NCBI RefSeq assembly: GCF_001748285.1
Contig: NZ_BDGT01000034.1
Span: forward strand, 1 to 64,000
DNA: 64,000 bases
Source: Thermogemmatispora onikobensis
Lineage (GTDB): Bacteria; Chloroflexota; Ktedonobacteria; Ktedonobacterales; Ktedonobacteraceae
Direction of reading: 5' to 3'
Shown: piece by piece, positions 53,790-62,201 of the stretch
How the letters are laid out: every line of letters begins with the position of its first letter
Position numbering within the stretch: position 1 is the stretch's first letter
Notes under the pieces: generated by a model
What the model saw: the letters and a program-made list of their open reading frames with translations, nothing else
Databases searched by the model: none
Told to the model about the DNA's origin: nothing
Program-made: the position numbers and the translations under genes

Positions 53790-55304
53790 ATGTGGATGTC
53801 AACCCTGGATCTTGACCCCAAACGGGCCATCGTGACTTCGCTGCTGGGGCGCTTCTGGCGGGGAGCGTATTTTTCATCGTTTGCTCCTCTGCAGGTCCGA
53901 AATCTGCCTCGCCGCCCCTTGCCGGCTCCCGACTGGGTGCGAGTGCGCAACCGCCTGGCAGGGATCAGCGGCAGCGATCTGGCTCTGATTGCTGCCGATG
54001 TTGATCCGCGAGTGGCGGCGGCTTTGGCCGGTCAGCAGTTCTATCCGGGCCATGAGGTGGTGGGTGAGGTGATCGAGGTGGGCGATGCGGTTCAAACCTT
54101 GCAGGTGGGCAATACGGTAGTGCTGCAGTATGCCCCTCACTGCCTGACTTCGGGCGCGCAGCCTCCCTGCCGGGCCTGCGCCGCCGGGGACTATAACCTG
54201 TGCGAGCGAGCCTATCAGCCCGGACCGGCACAAATTGGCTCGGGTTGGAGCGAGGAGATGCTGGTTCATGAGCGCCAGCTTTTCCCTCTCCCTGAGTCGC
54301 CCGAGAAACCAGGGGAACCCTTGCTGAGCGACGAGCAGGCAGTGATGTTAGAGCCAACGGCGGTAGCCCTGCATGCTGTGCTGCGCTGCCCGCCGCAGCC
54401 CGAGGAGCGGGTGCTCATTATTGGAGCAGGCACGATCGGTCTGTTGACGCTTCAGGTGGTGCGGGCCCTGGCACCCCAGGCAGTCGTGGGGGTGATGGCC
54501 CGCCACGCCTTCCAGGTGGAGCGAGCCACTCGTTTGGGCGCGAGCCATATTATCTATCCCCAGGACCGCTATCGGGAGGTGGCACGCATCACGGGCGCCG
54601 AGCTGGTCAGCGGTCCCCTTGGTCAGCCGATCGTACTGGGCGGCTACGATGTGATCTACGATACGGTGGGCCATAGTCAGACTATTCAAGATGCCCTGCG
54701 CTGGACACGCGCCGGCGGCACCGTGGTCCTGGTCGGGCGCAGTCTTCACCGCCTGCACCTGGACTTGACCCCGGTCTGGTCACGCGAGGTGAATCTGCTT
54801 GGCTCGCTGACGCACGGGCAGGAGTATTGGCCCCCAGAGCAGCCAGGCCGCCGCTCAACTTTTGCTGTCGCCTGCGAGTTCATTGCTCAGGGCTTGCTGG
54901 CTCCCGAGCAGTTGATTACCCACCGCTTCGCCCTGACTGACTATCGCCACGCTCTGAGTACAGCCATGCGGCGAGCCCAGACGCGCGCGATTAAGGTGAT
55001 CTTTGACTACGCGCTGCAACCGGCTCTGGTAGTGCCTAATGTGCGCGCATCCCGCATGCGCCGCCGCCAGGCCCCTCCAGCTCCACTGCACCTGCCTCGC
55101 GCCACTGCGACGACAGGCTCGCTGCCCCCACAGGAGAGCGACAACGAGACCGAGGCCTTCGGTCCACCCGCTGTCTCACGCCACACCCCTTCCTCTTCCC
55201 ACGATGTAACAAATCCTCCTTCCCGCGCGTTAGAACTAGAGAGAGAGGAGCAGGAATCAGCTCCAGGTCCTTTTTCCGAACGCGCTGATGATGCTCGATT
55301 TTAA
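53790..55304 (+). CDS. MDR-family zinc dehydrogenase lacking a catalytic cysteine
   Basis: 504 residues, about 130 longer than usual. The medium-chain dehydrogenase core shows GHE in FYPGHEVVGEV, four cysteines of the structural zinc lobe (Cys-x9-Cys-x2-Cys-x7-Cys in the HCLTSG...NLCE stretch) and the Rossmann motif IIGAGTIGLLTLQ. The usual catalytic-zinc ligand in GxCGxD is Ser here (AGISGSDLAL), so zinc binding or the reaction may be altered. After the core (about 385) comes a disordered tail rich in Pro, Ser, Arg and Glu. GGAGGG precedes the start. Substrate unknown; no pathway neighbour. Confidence 0.83.
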   Translation: MWMSTLDLDPKRAIVTSLLGRFWRGAYFSSFAPLQVRNLPRRPLPAPDWVRVRNRLAGISGSDLALIAADVDPRVAAALAGQQFYPGHEVVGEVIEVGDAVQTLQVGNTVVLQYAPHCLTSGAQPPCRACAAGDYNLCERAYQPGPAQIGSGWSEEMLVHERQLFPLPESPEKPGEPLLSDEQAVMLEPTAVALHAVLRCPPQPEERVLIIGAGTIGLLTLQVVRALAPQAVVGVMARHAFQVERATRLGASHIIYPQDRYREVARITGAELVSGPLGQPIVLGGYDVIYDTVGHSQTIQDALRWTRAGGTVVLVGRSLHRLHLDLTPVWSREVNLLGSLTHGQEYWPPEQPGRRSTFAVACEFIAQGLLAPEQLITHRFALTDYRHALSTAMRRAQTRAIKVIFDYALQPALVVPNVRASRMRRRQAPPAPLHLPRATATTGSLPPQESDNETEAFGPPAVSRHTPSSSHDVTNPPSRALELEREEQESAPGPFSERADDARF

Positions 55305-55324
55305 ACATTTGTTGATAACGTTTT

Positions 55325-55330
55325 TATAAT
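55325..55330 (+). promoter_or_regulatory. -10 box upstream of the first GH3 gene
   Basis: TATAAT in an AT-rich stretch 34 nt before the start codon. The -35 at 17-18 nt (TTAAAC) is weak. Confidence 0.4.
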
Positions 55331-55363
55331 AGATACGCAGCATGGTTTCTATTGGGAGTCTTT

Positions 55364-56770
55364 ATGTCTTTGTTCTCGAAAAAGTCTGTCAGAAGTTCTC
55401 CCTTTTTAGCAGACGCGCCAGCCGCGCTGCCCAGGAAGAGCGAGGTGCCAGGCAACCAGGCACGCGCTCAACGCCAACGGCGCCCTGCTCGTCTACGACT
55501 CTTTCTCGGCATTGGCATGCTTGTGCTGGCCAGTATCATAGCCGGCGGTGCGCTTTTTGCCTATTTTAACGCGGCCTATCTCTTCCCGGGATCGCTCCCC
55601 TCCTCTGCGGGGTCCGGCCCTTTCGCCAGCGACCCCTCCGGACCGTTCATCGCTTCTCCCTATAGCCCGGCTCAGATCAACGCCTTGCGCCATCTGAGTG
55701 ACCGGATGTCCTACAAGCAGCTCGCGAGCCTCTACGTGTCGCGGATGTCCCTGGACGAGAAGCTAGGCCAGCTGATCATGGTGGAATACGCCGACGATTA
55801 CTACTCAGCTGACCTGGACAATATGATCACAAACTTGCATGCCGGGGGCGTCATCCTCTATGAGTTTCAAATGCAGAGCTTTGCGCAGACCAAGCATGAT
55901 ATTGCCCTGATGCAACAGCATGCTAAAATTCCTCTGCTGATCTCTACCGACGAAGAGGGCGGCCCTTACGTTCATCGCCTCTCGCACATCTATGGTTCAC
56001 GTCCCTCAGCCTGGGACATCTACCAGTCGGGGAGCGTGGCCTATGCCTCCCAGCAGGGTCATAAGATGGCTCACGATCTGCTGGCACTTGGCATCAACGT
56101 CGACCTGGCCCCAGACGTGGATGTGATGCTTGTGCCAGGCTATGACACGGTGACCCGAACCTTCGGTACAACTGCCCAGGATGTGATCAAGTACGCTGGT
56201 CCTTTTATGGCCGCTATGCAGCAGGACGGCCTGATAGCCTGCATCAAACACTATCCCGGCGGCCTGGGCAATACGACAGAGGACGCCCACAAGACCTTGC
56301 CTTCCGATAACCGCAGCGTCAGCCAGATCTACTCGACCGAGCTGGCCCCTTATAAGTATTTTGCCAACGCCTCTAATCCGTACATGCGTCCGGGGATGAT
56401 CATGTCAACCGATGTGCTGATGCCCGCGATTGATCCGAAGTGGCCCGGCGAGCTGTCGTATCGCTTTATGACCCAGATCCTGCGCCAGGAGTTCGGCTAC
56501 GACGGCGTGGTGATCACCGATGCTCTCTATATGGAGGGCATCGCCCAGCAATGGGATATGCCCCAGGCCGCTGTGCTGGCCCTCAATGCCGGTAATGATA
56601 TGCTCCTTGGCCCCACAGGTAGCGCGCAAACGCTGGCCATGATTAATGGCCTCAAGGCGGCGCTCCAGGATGGACGGCTCTCGATCCTGCGGGTCAATGA
56701 GGCAGTGACCCGCATCTTGGCCCTGAAGATGCAGTATCATCTGATGCCCGCGGTTCCTCCTACGGCCTAG
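55364..56770 (+). CDS. membrane-anchored GH3 family glycosidase (beta-N-acetylhexosaminidase type)
   Basis: 468 residues from ATG 55364 (GGGAG 6 nt upstream). One N-terminal membrane helix (LGIGMLVLASIIAGGALFA) anchors a GH3 domain outside the cell. The segment IACIKHYPGGLGNTTEDAH holds the catalytic His of NagZ-type enzymes (D-A-H), and GYDGVVITDALYMEGI holds the nucleophile Asp. NagZ-type enzymes release N-acetylglucosamine from peptidoglycan fragments. The enzyme lacks a C-terminal fibronectin-like domain. It is the first of two tandem paralogues. Confidence 0.86.
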   Translation: MSLFSKKSVRSSPFLADAPAALPRKSEVPGNQARAQRQRRPARLRLFLGIGMLVLASIIAGGALFAYFNAAYLFPGSLPSSAGSGPFASDPSGPFIASPYSPAQINALRHLSDRMSYKQLASLYVSRMSLDEKLGQLIMVEYADDYYSADLDNMITNLHAGGVILYEFQMQSFAQTKHDIALMQQHAKIPLLISTDEEGGPYVHRLSHIYGSRPSAWDIYQSGSVAYASQQGHKMAHDLLALGINVDLAPDVDVMLVPGYDTVTRTFGTTAQDVIKYAGPFMAAMQQDGLIACIKHYPGGLGNTTEDAHKTLPSDNRSVSQIYSTELAPYKYFANASNPYMRPGMIMSTDVLMPAIDPKWPGELSYRFMTQILRQEFGYDGVVITDALYMEGIAQQWDMPQAAVLALNAGNDMLLGPTGSAQTLAMINGLKAALQDGRLSILRVNEAVTRILALKMQYHLMPAVPPTA

Positions 56771-56917
56771 GAATCGCCCTGCTGATGTGCTCCATGCTTC
56801 ACTCTGGCTTGCTCGTTCGCTCGTGCAGCGCCACGATGAGTTACTGATGACTTTTATCGCTTGTTGTATTCACTAAAATAAGAAAAAATGCCAAGCTAAT
56901 GCGGGAGTCTCCTGGCA

Positions 56918-58282
56918 ATGTTCACAGACAGTCCACCCCCGATTGTGGCCTCTCACCCACAAGAGCGCCAAGAAGCCGCAGCCAGGGCTGCGTCTCCTCT
57001 TCGACCGCAGCCTCGTCGCCGTCGGCGCCTGTTGTCTATCCTGCGCCTTCTGCTGGCGAGCGGCGGAGCACTGCTTCTGCTGGCCACGGCTCTGTTGGGC
57101 AAGGGAGACACGCCGTGGCTGCCGCGGCAGGTCAGCCAGCTTCAGGAGACGCTGCTGGCCGGCCCATTCATTAGCAATCCGCTGACTCCCGCGCAGGTTG
57201 AGGCCCTGCGCCATCGCGAGGCCTCTATGAACGAGCAGGCTCTGGCCCGTCTGTACCTGACCCATATGACGCTTGATCAGAAGCTCGGCCAGCTCTTCAT
57301 GGTCCAGTATTACGGGACAACCTACTCGGCGGACCTGGAGACAATGATTCACGATCTCTACGCCGGTGGCGTGATCATGTACGCCGCTCAGATGCGCACC
57401 TTCCAGCAGACGCGCGCTGATATCCAGCGTATGCAGGCCCGGGCCTGGATGCCGCTCTTCATTTCGGCGGACGAGGAGGGTGGCTTTGTCGAGCGGATCA
57501 ACAATATCTATGGCCATCGGCCCGGCGCCCTGGAAGTCTACCAGACGGGCAAGGTCAGCAATGCTGCGGCCCTCGGTCATGGAATTGCCCACGATTTAAA
57601 GGCCCTGGGGTTGAACACCGACCTGGCTCCTGATGTTGATGTGCCAGTTGTCAATGGTCCTGATCAGTATCTGCGCACGTGGGGCTACACGCCACAGTCA
57701 GTAATCGACTACGGTGGGGCTTACCTGCGCGCCGTCCAGGGGGATGGAGTCATCGCCTGCCTCAAGCATTTCCCGGGCCTGGGCGCCGCCCAAAGCGATG
57801 CGCACACCGACCTGCCAGTGATCAAGCGTAGTCGCGAGCAGATCTACAGTACCGAGCTGGTGCCCTTCAAACACTTCATCCAGTCATCTCAGTCGCTGGA
57901 CCATCCGGGCATGATCATGACAACCGACCTGTTGATGCCGGCACTCGATCCTGTCTGGCCTGCGGAGCTGTCGCCAACCATTGTGACAGGCATTCTGCGC
58001 CATGAGCTGGGCTATGACGGTGTGGTGATCACCGACGCCCTTTATATGGAAGGCATCGCCAAGAAATGGAACCTGCCAGAGGCCGTGGTCTTAGCTCTGG
58101 CGGCGGGCAACGATATGATCCTGGGCGTGCGCAGCTCCTACGATCTGCGCAGCGCGGTGGCCGCCCTTAAGGAGGCCCTGGCCAGCGGACGGCTCTCCCA
58201 GAGCACCATCGACGCCTCCGTCACACGCATCATTGCCTTGAAGATTCACTACCATCTCTGGCCCGTTCCTCGCTTCGCTTAG
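56918..58282 (+). CDS. membrane-anchored GH3 family glycosidase, tandem paralogue
   Basis: 454 residues, aligned with the preceding gene along nearly its full length (for example SNPLTPAQVEALRH against the first copy's SPYSPAQINALRH). One N-terminal membrane helix follows a basic stretch. Catalytic elements are KHFPGLGAAQSDAH and GYDGVVITDALYMEGI. The two copies differ most at the N-terminus and in surface loops, suggesting diverged substrates after duplication. 147 nt separates the genes; one transcript is possible. Confidence 0.87.
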   Translation: MFTDSPPPIVASHPQERQEAAARAASPLRPQPRRRRRLLSILRLLLASGGALLLLATALLGKGDTPWLPRQVSQLQETLLAGPFISNPLTPAQVEALRHREASMNEQALARLYLTHMTLDQKLGQLFMVQYYGTTYSADLETMIHDLYAGGVIMYAAQMRTFQQTRADIQRMQARAWMPLFISADEEGGFVERINNIYGHRPGALEVYQTGKVSNAAALGHGIAHDLKALGLNTDLAPDVDVPVVNGPDQYLRTWGYTPQSVIDYGGAYLRAVQGDGVIACLKHFPGLGAAQSDAHTDLPVIKRSREQIYSTELVPFKHFIQSSQSLDHPGMIMTTDLLMPALDPVWPAELSPTIVTGILRHELGYDGVVITDALYMEGIAKKWNLPEAVVLALAAGNDMILGVRSSYDLRSAVAALKEALASGRLSQSTIDASVTRIIALKIHYHLWPVPRFA

Positions 58283-58660
58283 AGCCAGGAGAAGCGAGCA
58301 GCTCAGCAAGCTTAAGGAGATCGAGACCTTGCAGCAAGCCGATCGGTCCCCGCTGCCTGTCCAGGCGGAGGAGCCAGCAGACAGGTCAGTAGACCAGGAA
58401 GGCAGGAAGGAAGGCCAGGACCTCCCCACCGGCCCACCCCTCTGGTCCTAGGGACCGGCCCCGCGCGTTGTCGGCCTTGGGGGACTATGCTATACTGGAC
58501 TGGCACTAGCCGATTGTGCCAGGATACTCAGCTCAGCTCAACTCAGCAAAGAACAGGTCTAGCACGTTTCTCCTGCCCGCCACGCCCTATCTCCCCGGAG
58601 CGTTAGCGCGCTCAGCAGCAGGCGTGGCGCGCACCAGTCTATCCCAGGAGTGAGAAGACG
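58283..58660. other. intergenic region before the cell-wall GNAT/FemABX genes
   Basis: 378 nt without a gene; it holds the promoter at 58469-58497 and a 160-nt leader. Confidence 0.45.
58469..58497 (+). promoter_or_regulatory. promoter of the GNAT-FemABX operon
   Basis: TTGTCG (58469-58474), 17 nt, TATACT (58492-58497), with TGC before the -10. Confidence 0.65.
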
Positions 58661-59245
58661 ATGGCTGAAGAGACTGCCCAGCTCCAGAATCCCTTTCTCG
58701 TCGGCGAGCGCGTCTACTTGCGCCCGCTGGAACCCGGCCAGGACAATCATCTCTACGCGACCTGGCTCAATGATGAGGAGATTCGCCGTTATTTTTCCGT
58801 CTATCCGACCAGCGATGCTCGGGCTAAGGAGCGCCTGGAGCAGCTGTATAGAGATGGCAAACATATTATCTTTGGAGTAGCGCTTAAAAGCAACAACCGC
58901 CTGATTGGTCTTGTTGGTTTAAAGGACATTAATTATATTAACCAGACAGCCGAGTTCTATATTATCATTGGCGACCGCGCGGTCTGGGGCCAGGGCTACG
59001 GCACCGAGGCGACCAAACTGATGATCCGCTATGGCTTCATGGAATTGAACCTGAATCGTATTCAGACGCAGGACATGGAGGAGAATATCGGTGGCTGGCG
59101 GGCAGACGAGAAGGCTGGCTTTAAATACGAAGGAACCCTCCGTCAGGCGATTCTGCGCTTCGGCAAATATCACGATGTTCGTGTCTACAGTCTACTCAGA
59201 AGCGAATATCTTGAAAGACAGCAGCAGGAGAACAAGGGAAGTTGA
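58661..59245 (+). CDS. GNAT-family N-acetyltransferase (RimJ/RimL-like)
   Basis: 194 residues. It starts the domain with VYLRPLEPGQDNHLYATWLNDEEIRRYF, and has VALKSNNRLIGLVGL, the acetyl-CoA loop in VWGQGYGTEATKLMIRYGF and a C-terminal RQAILRFGKYHDVRVYSLL. This pattern is that of RimL-like enzymes acting on proteins or amino sugars. AGGAG precedes the ATG. It is followed by the first FemABX gene after 27 nt, so it may acetylate a cell-wall amine. Confidence 0.88.
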   Translation: MAEETAQLQNPFLVGERVYLRPLEPGQDNHLYATWLNDEEIRRYFSVYPTSDARAKERLEQLYRDGKHIIFGVALKSNNRLIGLVGLKDINYINQTAEFYIIIGDRAVWGQGYGTEATKLMIRYGFMELNLNRIQTQDMEENIGGWRADEKAGFKYEGTLRQAILRFGKYHDVRVYSLLRSEYLERQQQENKGS

Positions 59246-59272
59246 AGTTCGTGAGAGGACAGGCTTTTTGCT

Positions 59273-60496
59273 ATGACAGTTGTTGTGCAAGAAATCACAG
59301 ATCGTGAGCAATGGAACGCCTTTCTGAGGTCCCAGCCAGGGGGGCATCTGCTCCAGTCATATGAGTGGGGCGAGCTCAATAAGTATCTCGGTGGGCGCAT
59401 TTACCGGTTAGGCGCGTTGGAGGGAGGCCGTTTGAGCGGGGCCATGATGGTTTCGGTCGCGCCGGTGCCGCTTCCCGTGCGTCTGCCCGGCCTCCAGCTC
59501 AACTGGCTCTACAGCTGCCGCGGTCCCACAGTCGAGGCACCAGACTCGCCAGCCCTCCCCGCGCTGATCGCCGAGGCTCACGCGATTGCTCGCCGCGAAG
59601 GTAGTGTGGTGCTGCGCCTCGAACCCAACATCGCCGACGATGATCCGCGTCTAGAGCAATGGCAGAGCGCCTACCGCGCGCTCGGCTTTCGTGTTTACCC
59701 CTACGCTGTCCACCCACGGCGCAGTTGGGTGTTGGACATTCGCCCCCCTTTAGAGACGCTCTTTGCCAATTTTAAGATGACCTGGCGGCAGAACGTGCGT
59801 GTGGCCGGGCGCAAGGGGGTCACCGTACGGGAAGTCAGCAGCGATGCCGATTTCGATGCCTACTATGCCTTACTGAAAATCACGAGTGAGCGTGACGCTT
59901 TTTTTATTCACAGCAAAGACTATCATCGCGAGATTCTGCGCCAGTTCGCCGCGCGCGGCGACGCCGTTCTGTTCCTGGCTGAACACGAAGGTGAGGCCCT
60001 GGCAGCCAAAATGTTGATTCGCTTCGGAAACTGGTGCTGGGATATGTTTGGGGCCACCGCAAACCATAAGCGCAATCTGAAGGCTGCCTACCTGCTCCAG
60101 TATCGCTGCATCCAGTGGGCTAAGGAGCAAGGCTGCACCCACTTCGACTTCCGTGCCATTCCAGAGGTGCTGGAGCCTGGAGAAGAAATGTGGGGTGTCT
60201 ACGAATACAAGCAAGGCTTTGGCGGCTACTCGCGCCTCAATATGCCCACCCAGGACTACGTCTATCGCCCCCTGATCTATCGCCTCTGGAGCAAGCTGGT
60301 AGAGATTCGGCGCGAGCGGCGGCGAGCCGAGCGGCGGCGGGTTGAGCTAGAGCGAGCGGCGCGGGGCAGGCAGGGAGGCAAACCCACCTCTGCCGGTCAA
60401 CCCGATCAATCCGACTCCTCCATGCAGGGTGACGGCAAAAAGGAGAAAGGCGCACGACCAGCGGAGCCAGCCTCGTCCTCCGGTGCCAGCCAGTGA
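59273..60496 (+). CDS. FemABX-family peptidyltransferase-like protein
   Basis: 407 residues. Two GNAT-like halves typical of FemABX: the first has QPGGHLLQSYEWGEL, the second NFKMTWRQNVRVAGRKGVTV, ITSERDAFFIHSKDYH and a final LLQYRCIQWAKEQGCTHFDFRAIPE, then GVYEYKQGFGGY. The C-terminal 60 residues are a basic helix and a disordered tail. FemABX enzymes add amino acids from aminoacyl-tRNA to the peptidoglycan stem peptide or act on other peptide substrates. First of two tandem paralogues. Confidence 0.87.
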   Translation: MTVVVQEITDREQWNAFLRSQPGGHLLQSYEWGELNKYLGGRIYRLGALEGGRLSGAMMVSVAPVPLPVRLPGLQLNWLYSCRGPTVEAPDSPALPALIAEAHAIARREGSVVLRLEPNIADDDPRLEQWQSAYRALGFRVYPYAVHPRRSWVLDIRPPLETLFANFKMTWRQNVRVAGRKGVTVREVSSDADFDAYYALLKITSERDAFFIHSKDYHREILRQFAARGDAVLFLAEHEGEALAAKMLIRFGNWCWDMFGATANHKRNLKAAYLLQYRCIQWAKEQGCTHFDFRAIPEVLEPGEEMWGVYEYKQGFGGYSRLNMPTQDYVYRPLIYRLWSKLVEIRRERRRAERRRVELERAARGRQGGKPTSAGQPDQSDSSMQGDGKKEKGARPAEPASSSGASQ

Positions 60497-60766
60497 CTGC
60501 TGCCCTCCCTGCTCCGGCTAACGGGGTTTTACAGCCTGCCCTGCCCTGCGCCAGCAGCGATAACGGAGAGAGAGCTTCCGCTTTGTCCACCAGGCATCTG
60601 GCTGCTTCCAGCCAACCAGACGCGAGGTCAGTTGCTGGTCAGCGTCCTGAGCCGGGGCAGGGAACGAGAAACAGCCTCTTCTGTGAGTCCTGATCTGCCA
60701 TCTATTCTGTATTGATCAAGCAAGAGATAGTGAACGTTGCACCTGTCCATCTCTGAGGGAAAGTTT

Positions 60767-61930
60767 ATGGAAGCGCGCATTATCAGTGACCGGCAGCAGT
60801 GGAATGACTTTGTCGCTGCCTCGGTTTGCTGCAACATTACCCAGTCCTATGAATGGGGGCAGCTGGCCCCGCACCTTGGTGCCGAAGCCCTCTACACTGG
60901 CGTTGTCGATGATCAGGGGCAGCTCTGTGCCGCCATGCTTGTTCTCGTCTCGCGCCTGCCGGTGCTGGGAACCTACTTTTACGCGCCGCGTGGGCCAGTT
61001 ATTGATGATCCCAGCTCGCCCGCGCTGGGTCAGCTTCTGGATTTCGTGCGCCAGGAAGCCCGGCGGCGCGGCGCCTTTATGCTCAAAGTAGAGCCGAGCG
61101 TGCCCGATGGTGATGAGCGCTGGCTGGCCGCCTTGCGCAGTCACGGCTTCCGCCGCACGCCCTACGCCATGCACATCCGACACGAGTGGGTGCTGGACAT
61201 CCGGCCCGACGAGCAGGCCCTTCTGGCCAACATGAAAGAGAAGTGGCGCTACAACATTCGCCTGGCGGCGCGCAAAGGTGTCAGCGTACGACGGGGCGAA
61301 GGGCCAGCAGACCTTGATACCTTTTACCGTCTCTACCGCATCACCAGCGAGCGCGATCGCTTCTTCATCCACGAGAAGCCCCACTACGAGGACATCTTGC
61401 GCCTCTACAGCGAAGGCGACCGCGCTGCACTCTTTCTCGCCGAATATGAAGGGCAGGCCATTGCCGGTCTCATCGCCTTGCGCTTCGGTCGCTGGAGCTG
61501 GTATATGTACGGCGCCTCCTCCAACGAGCACCGCAATCGGATGCCCAACCACCTGCTCCAATGGACTGCCATCCGCTGGGCCAAAGAGCACGGCTGCTGG
61601 TACTACAACTTCCGCGGCATTCCCGATATTCTGGAGGAAGGGCAAGAGCTGTGGGGGGTCTACGTCTTCAAGCAAGGCTTCGGTGGCTATCCCTTGCGCT
61701 TCCTGGAGACCCACGACCTTGCCTACAAGCCGCTCGTCTATCAGACCTACCGTCGCCTGCTGGATCTGAAGCGCTGGCGCGATCAGCAGCAGCGGAGCCG
61801 CTTAGAGCGTCAGCAGCAGACTCAGCCGACGGCCAGCGCGCGCGAGCAGTCAGCCCGGGAGCAGCGTTCAGCCGGAGCTGGCGCCAAACAGGAGGAAGTA
61901 GCCCTGCCCGGCCTCTCCCAGCAGGGCTAG
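60767..61930 (+). CDS. FemABX-family peptidyltransferase-like protein, second copy
   Basis: 387 residues from ATG 60767 (GAGG upstream; an in-frame TTG at 60737 is less likely). Same architecture as the first copy: ITQSYEWGQLAPHLG, NMKEKWRYNIRLAARKGVSV, ITSERDRFFIHEKPHY, LLQWTAIRWAKEHGCWYYNFRGIPD and VFKQGFGGYPLR, with a Gln/Arg/Ser-rich tail. The 270-nt gap upstream has no strong promoter. Two diverged copies suggest successive additions to a cell-wall bridge, as FemA and FemB do in staphylococci; this is inference. Confidence 0.87.
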   Translation: MEARIISDRQQWNDFVAASVCCNITQSYEWGQLAPHLGAEALYTGVVDDQGQLCAAMLVLVSRLPVLGTYFYAPRGPVIDDPSSPALGQLLDFVRQEARRRGAFMLKVEPSVPDGDERWLAALRSHGFRRTPYAMHIRHEWVLDIRPDEQALLANMKEKWRYNIRLAARKGVSVRRGEGPADLDTFYRLYRITSERDRFFIHEKPHYEDILRLYSEGDRAALFLAEYEGQAIAGLIALRFGRWSWYMYGASSNEHRNRMPNHLLQWTAIRWAKEHGCWYYNFRGIPDILEEGQELWGVYVFKQGFGGYPLRFLETHDLAYKPLVYQTYRRLLDLKRWRDQQQRSRLERQQQTQPTASAREQSAREQRSAGAGAKQEEVALPGLSQQG

Positions 61931-61982
61931 AGAGCGTCCCACCCGCCCAGCAGGCATCTTGAGCCTGGCCCACACAAACAAG

Positions 61983-62031
61983 AGGGGGGATCGGCTCCAC
62001 AGTTCTGCGATTCTGCCGATCCCCCCTTTTT
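61983..62031 (+). terminator. intrinsic terminator after the second FemABX gene
   Basis: 12-bp stem GGGGGGATCGGC/GCCGATCCCCCC (61984-61995 with 62015-62026), extended by an A-T pair, 19-nt loop and five T. Confidence 0.9.
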
Positions 62032-62201
62032 GAGCGCTGCCGTCATGCGGCAGGCCAGGCTGGCCTGTCTCCAACTTCATCAGAGGAGAGGTCAGCTTTA
62101 GCATCTTGATCTCCCCCACGCGATCCGAGAGCGTCGGAGTGGGTCGCCCCGGATTCTCCAGACGAGGCGAGCCACAGCAGCGCGAGCCAGGCAGGCGCAG
62201 G

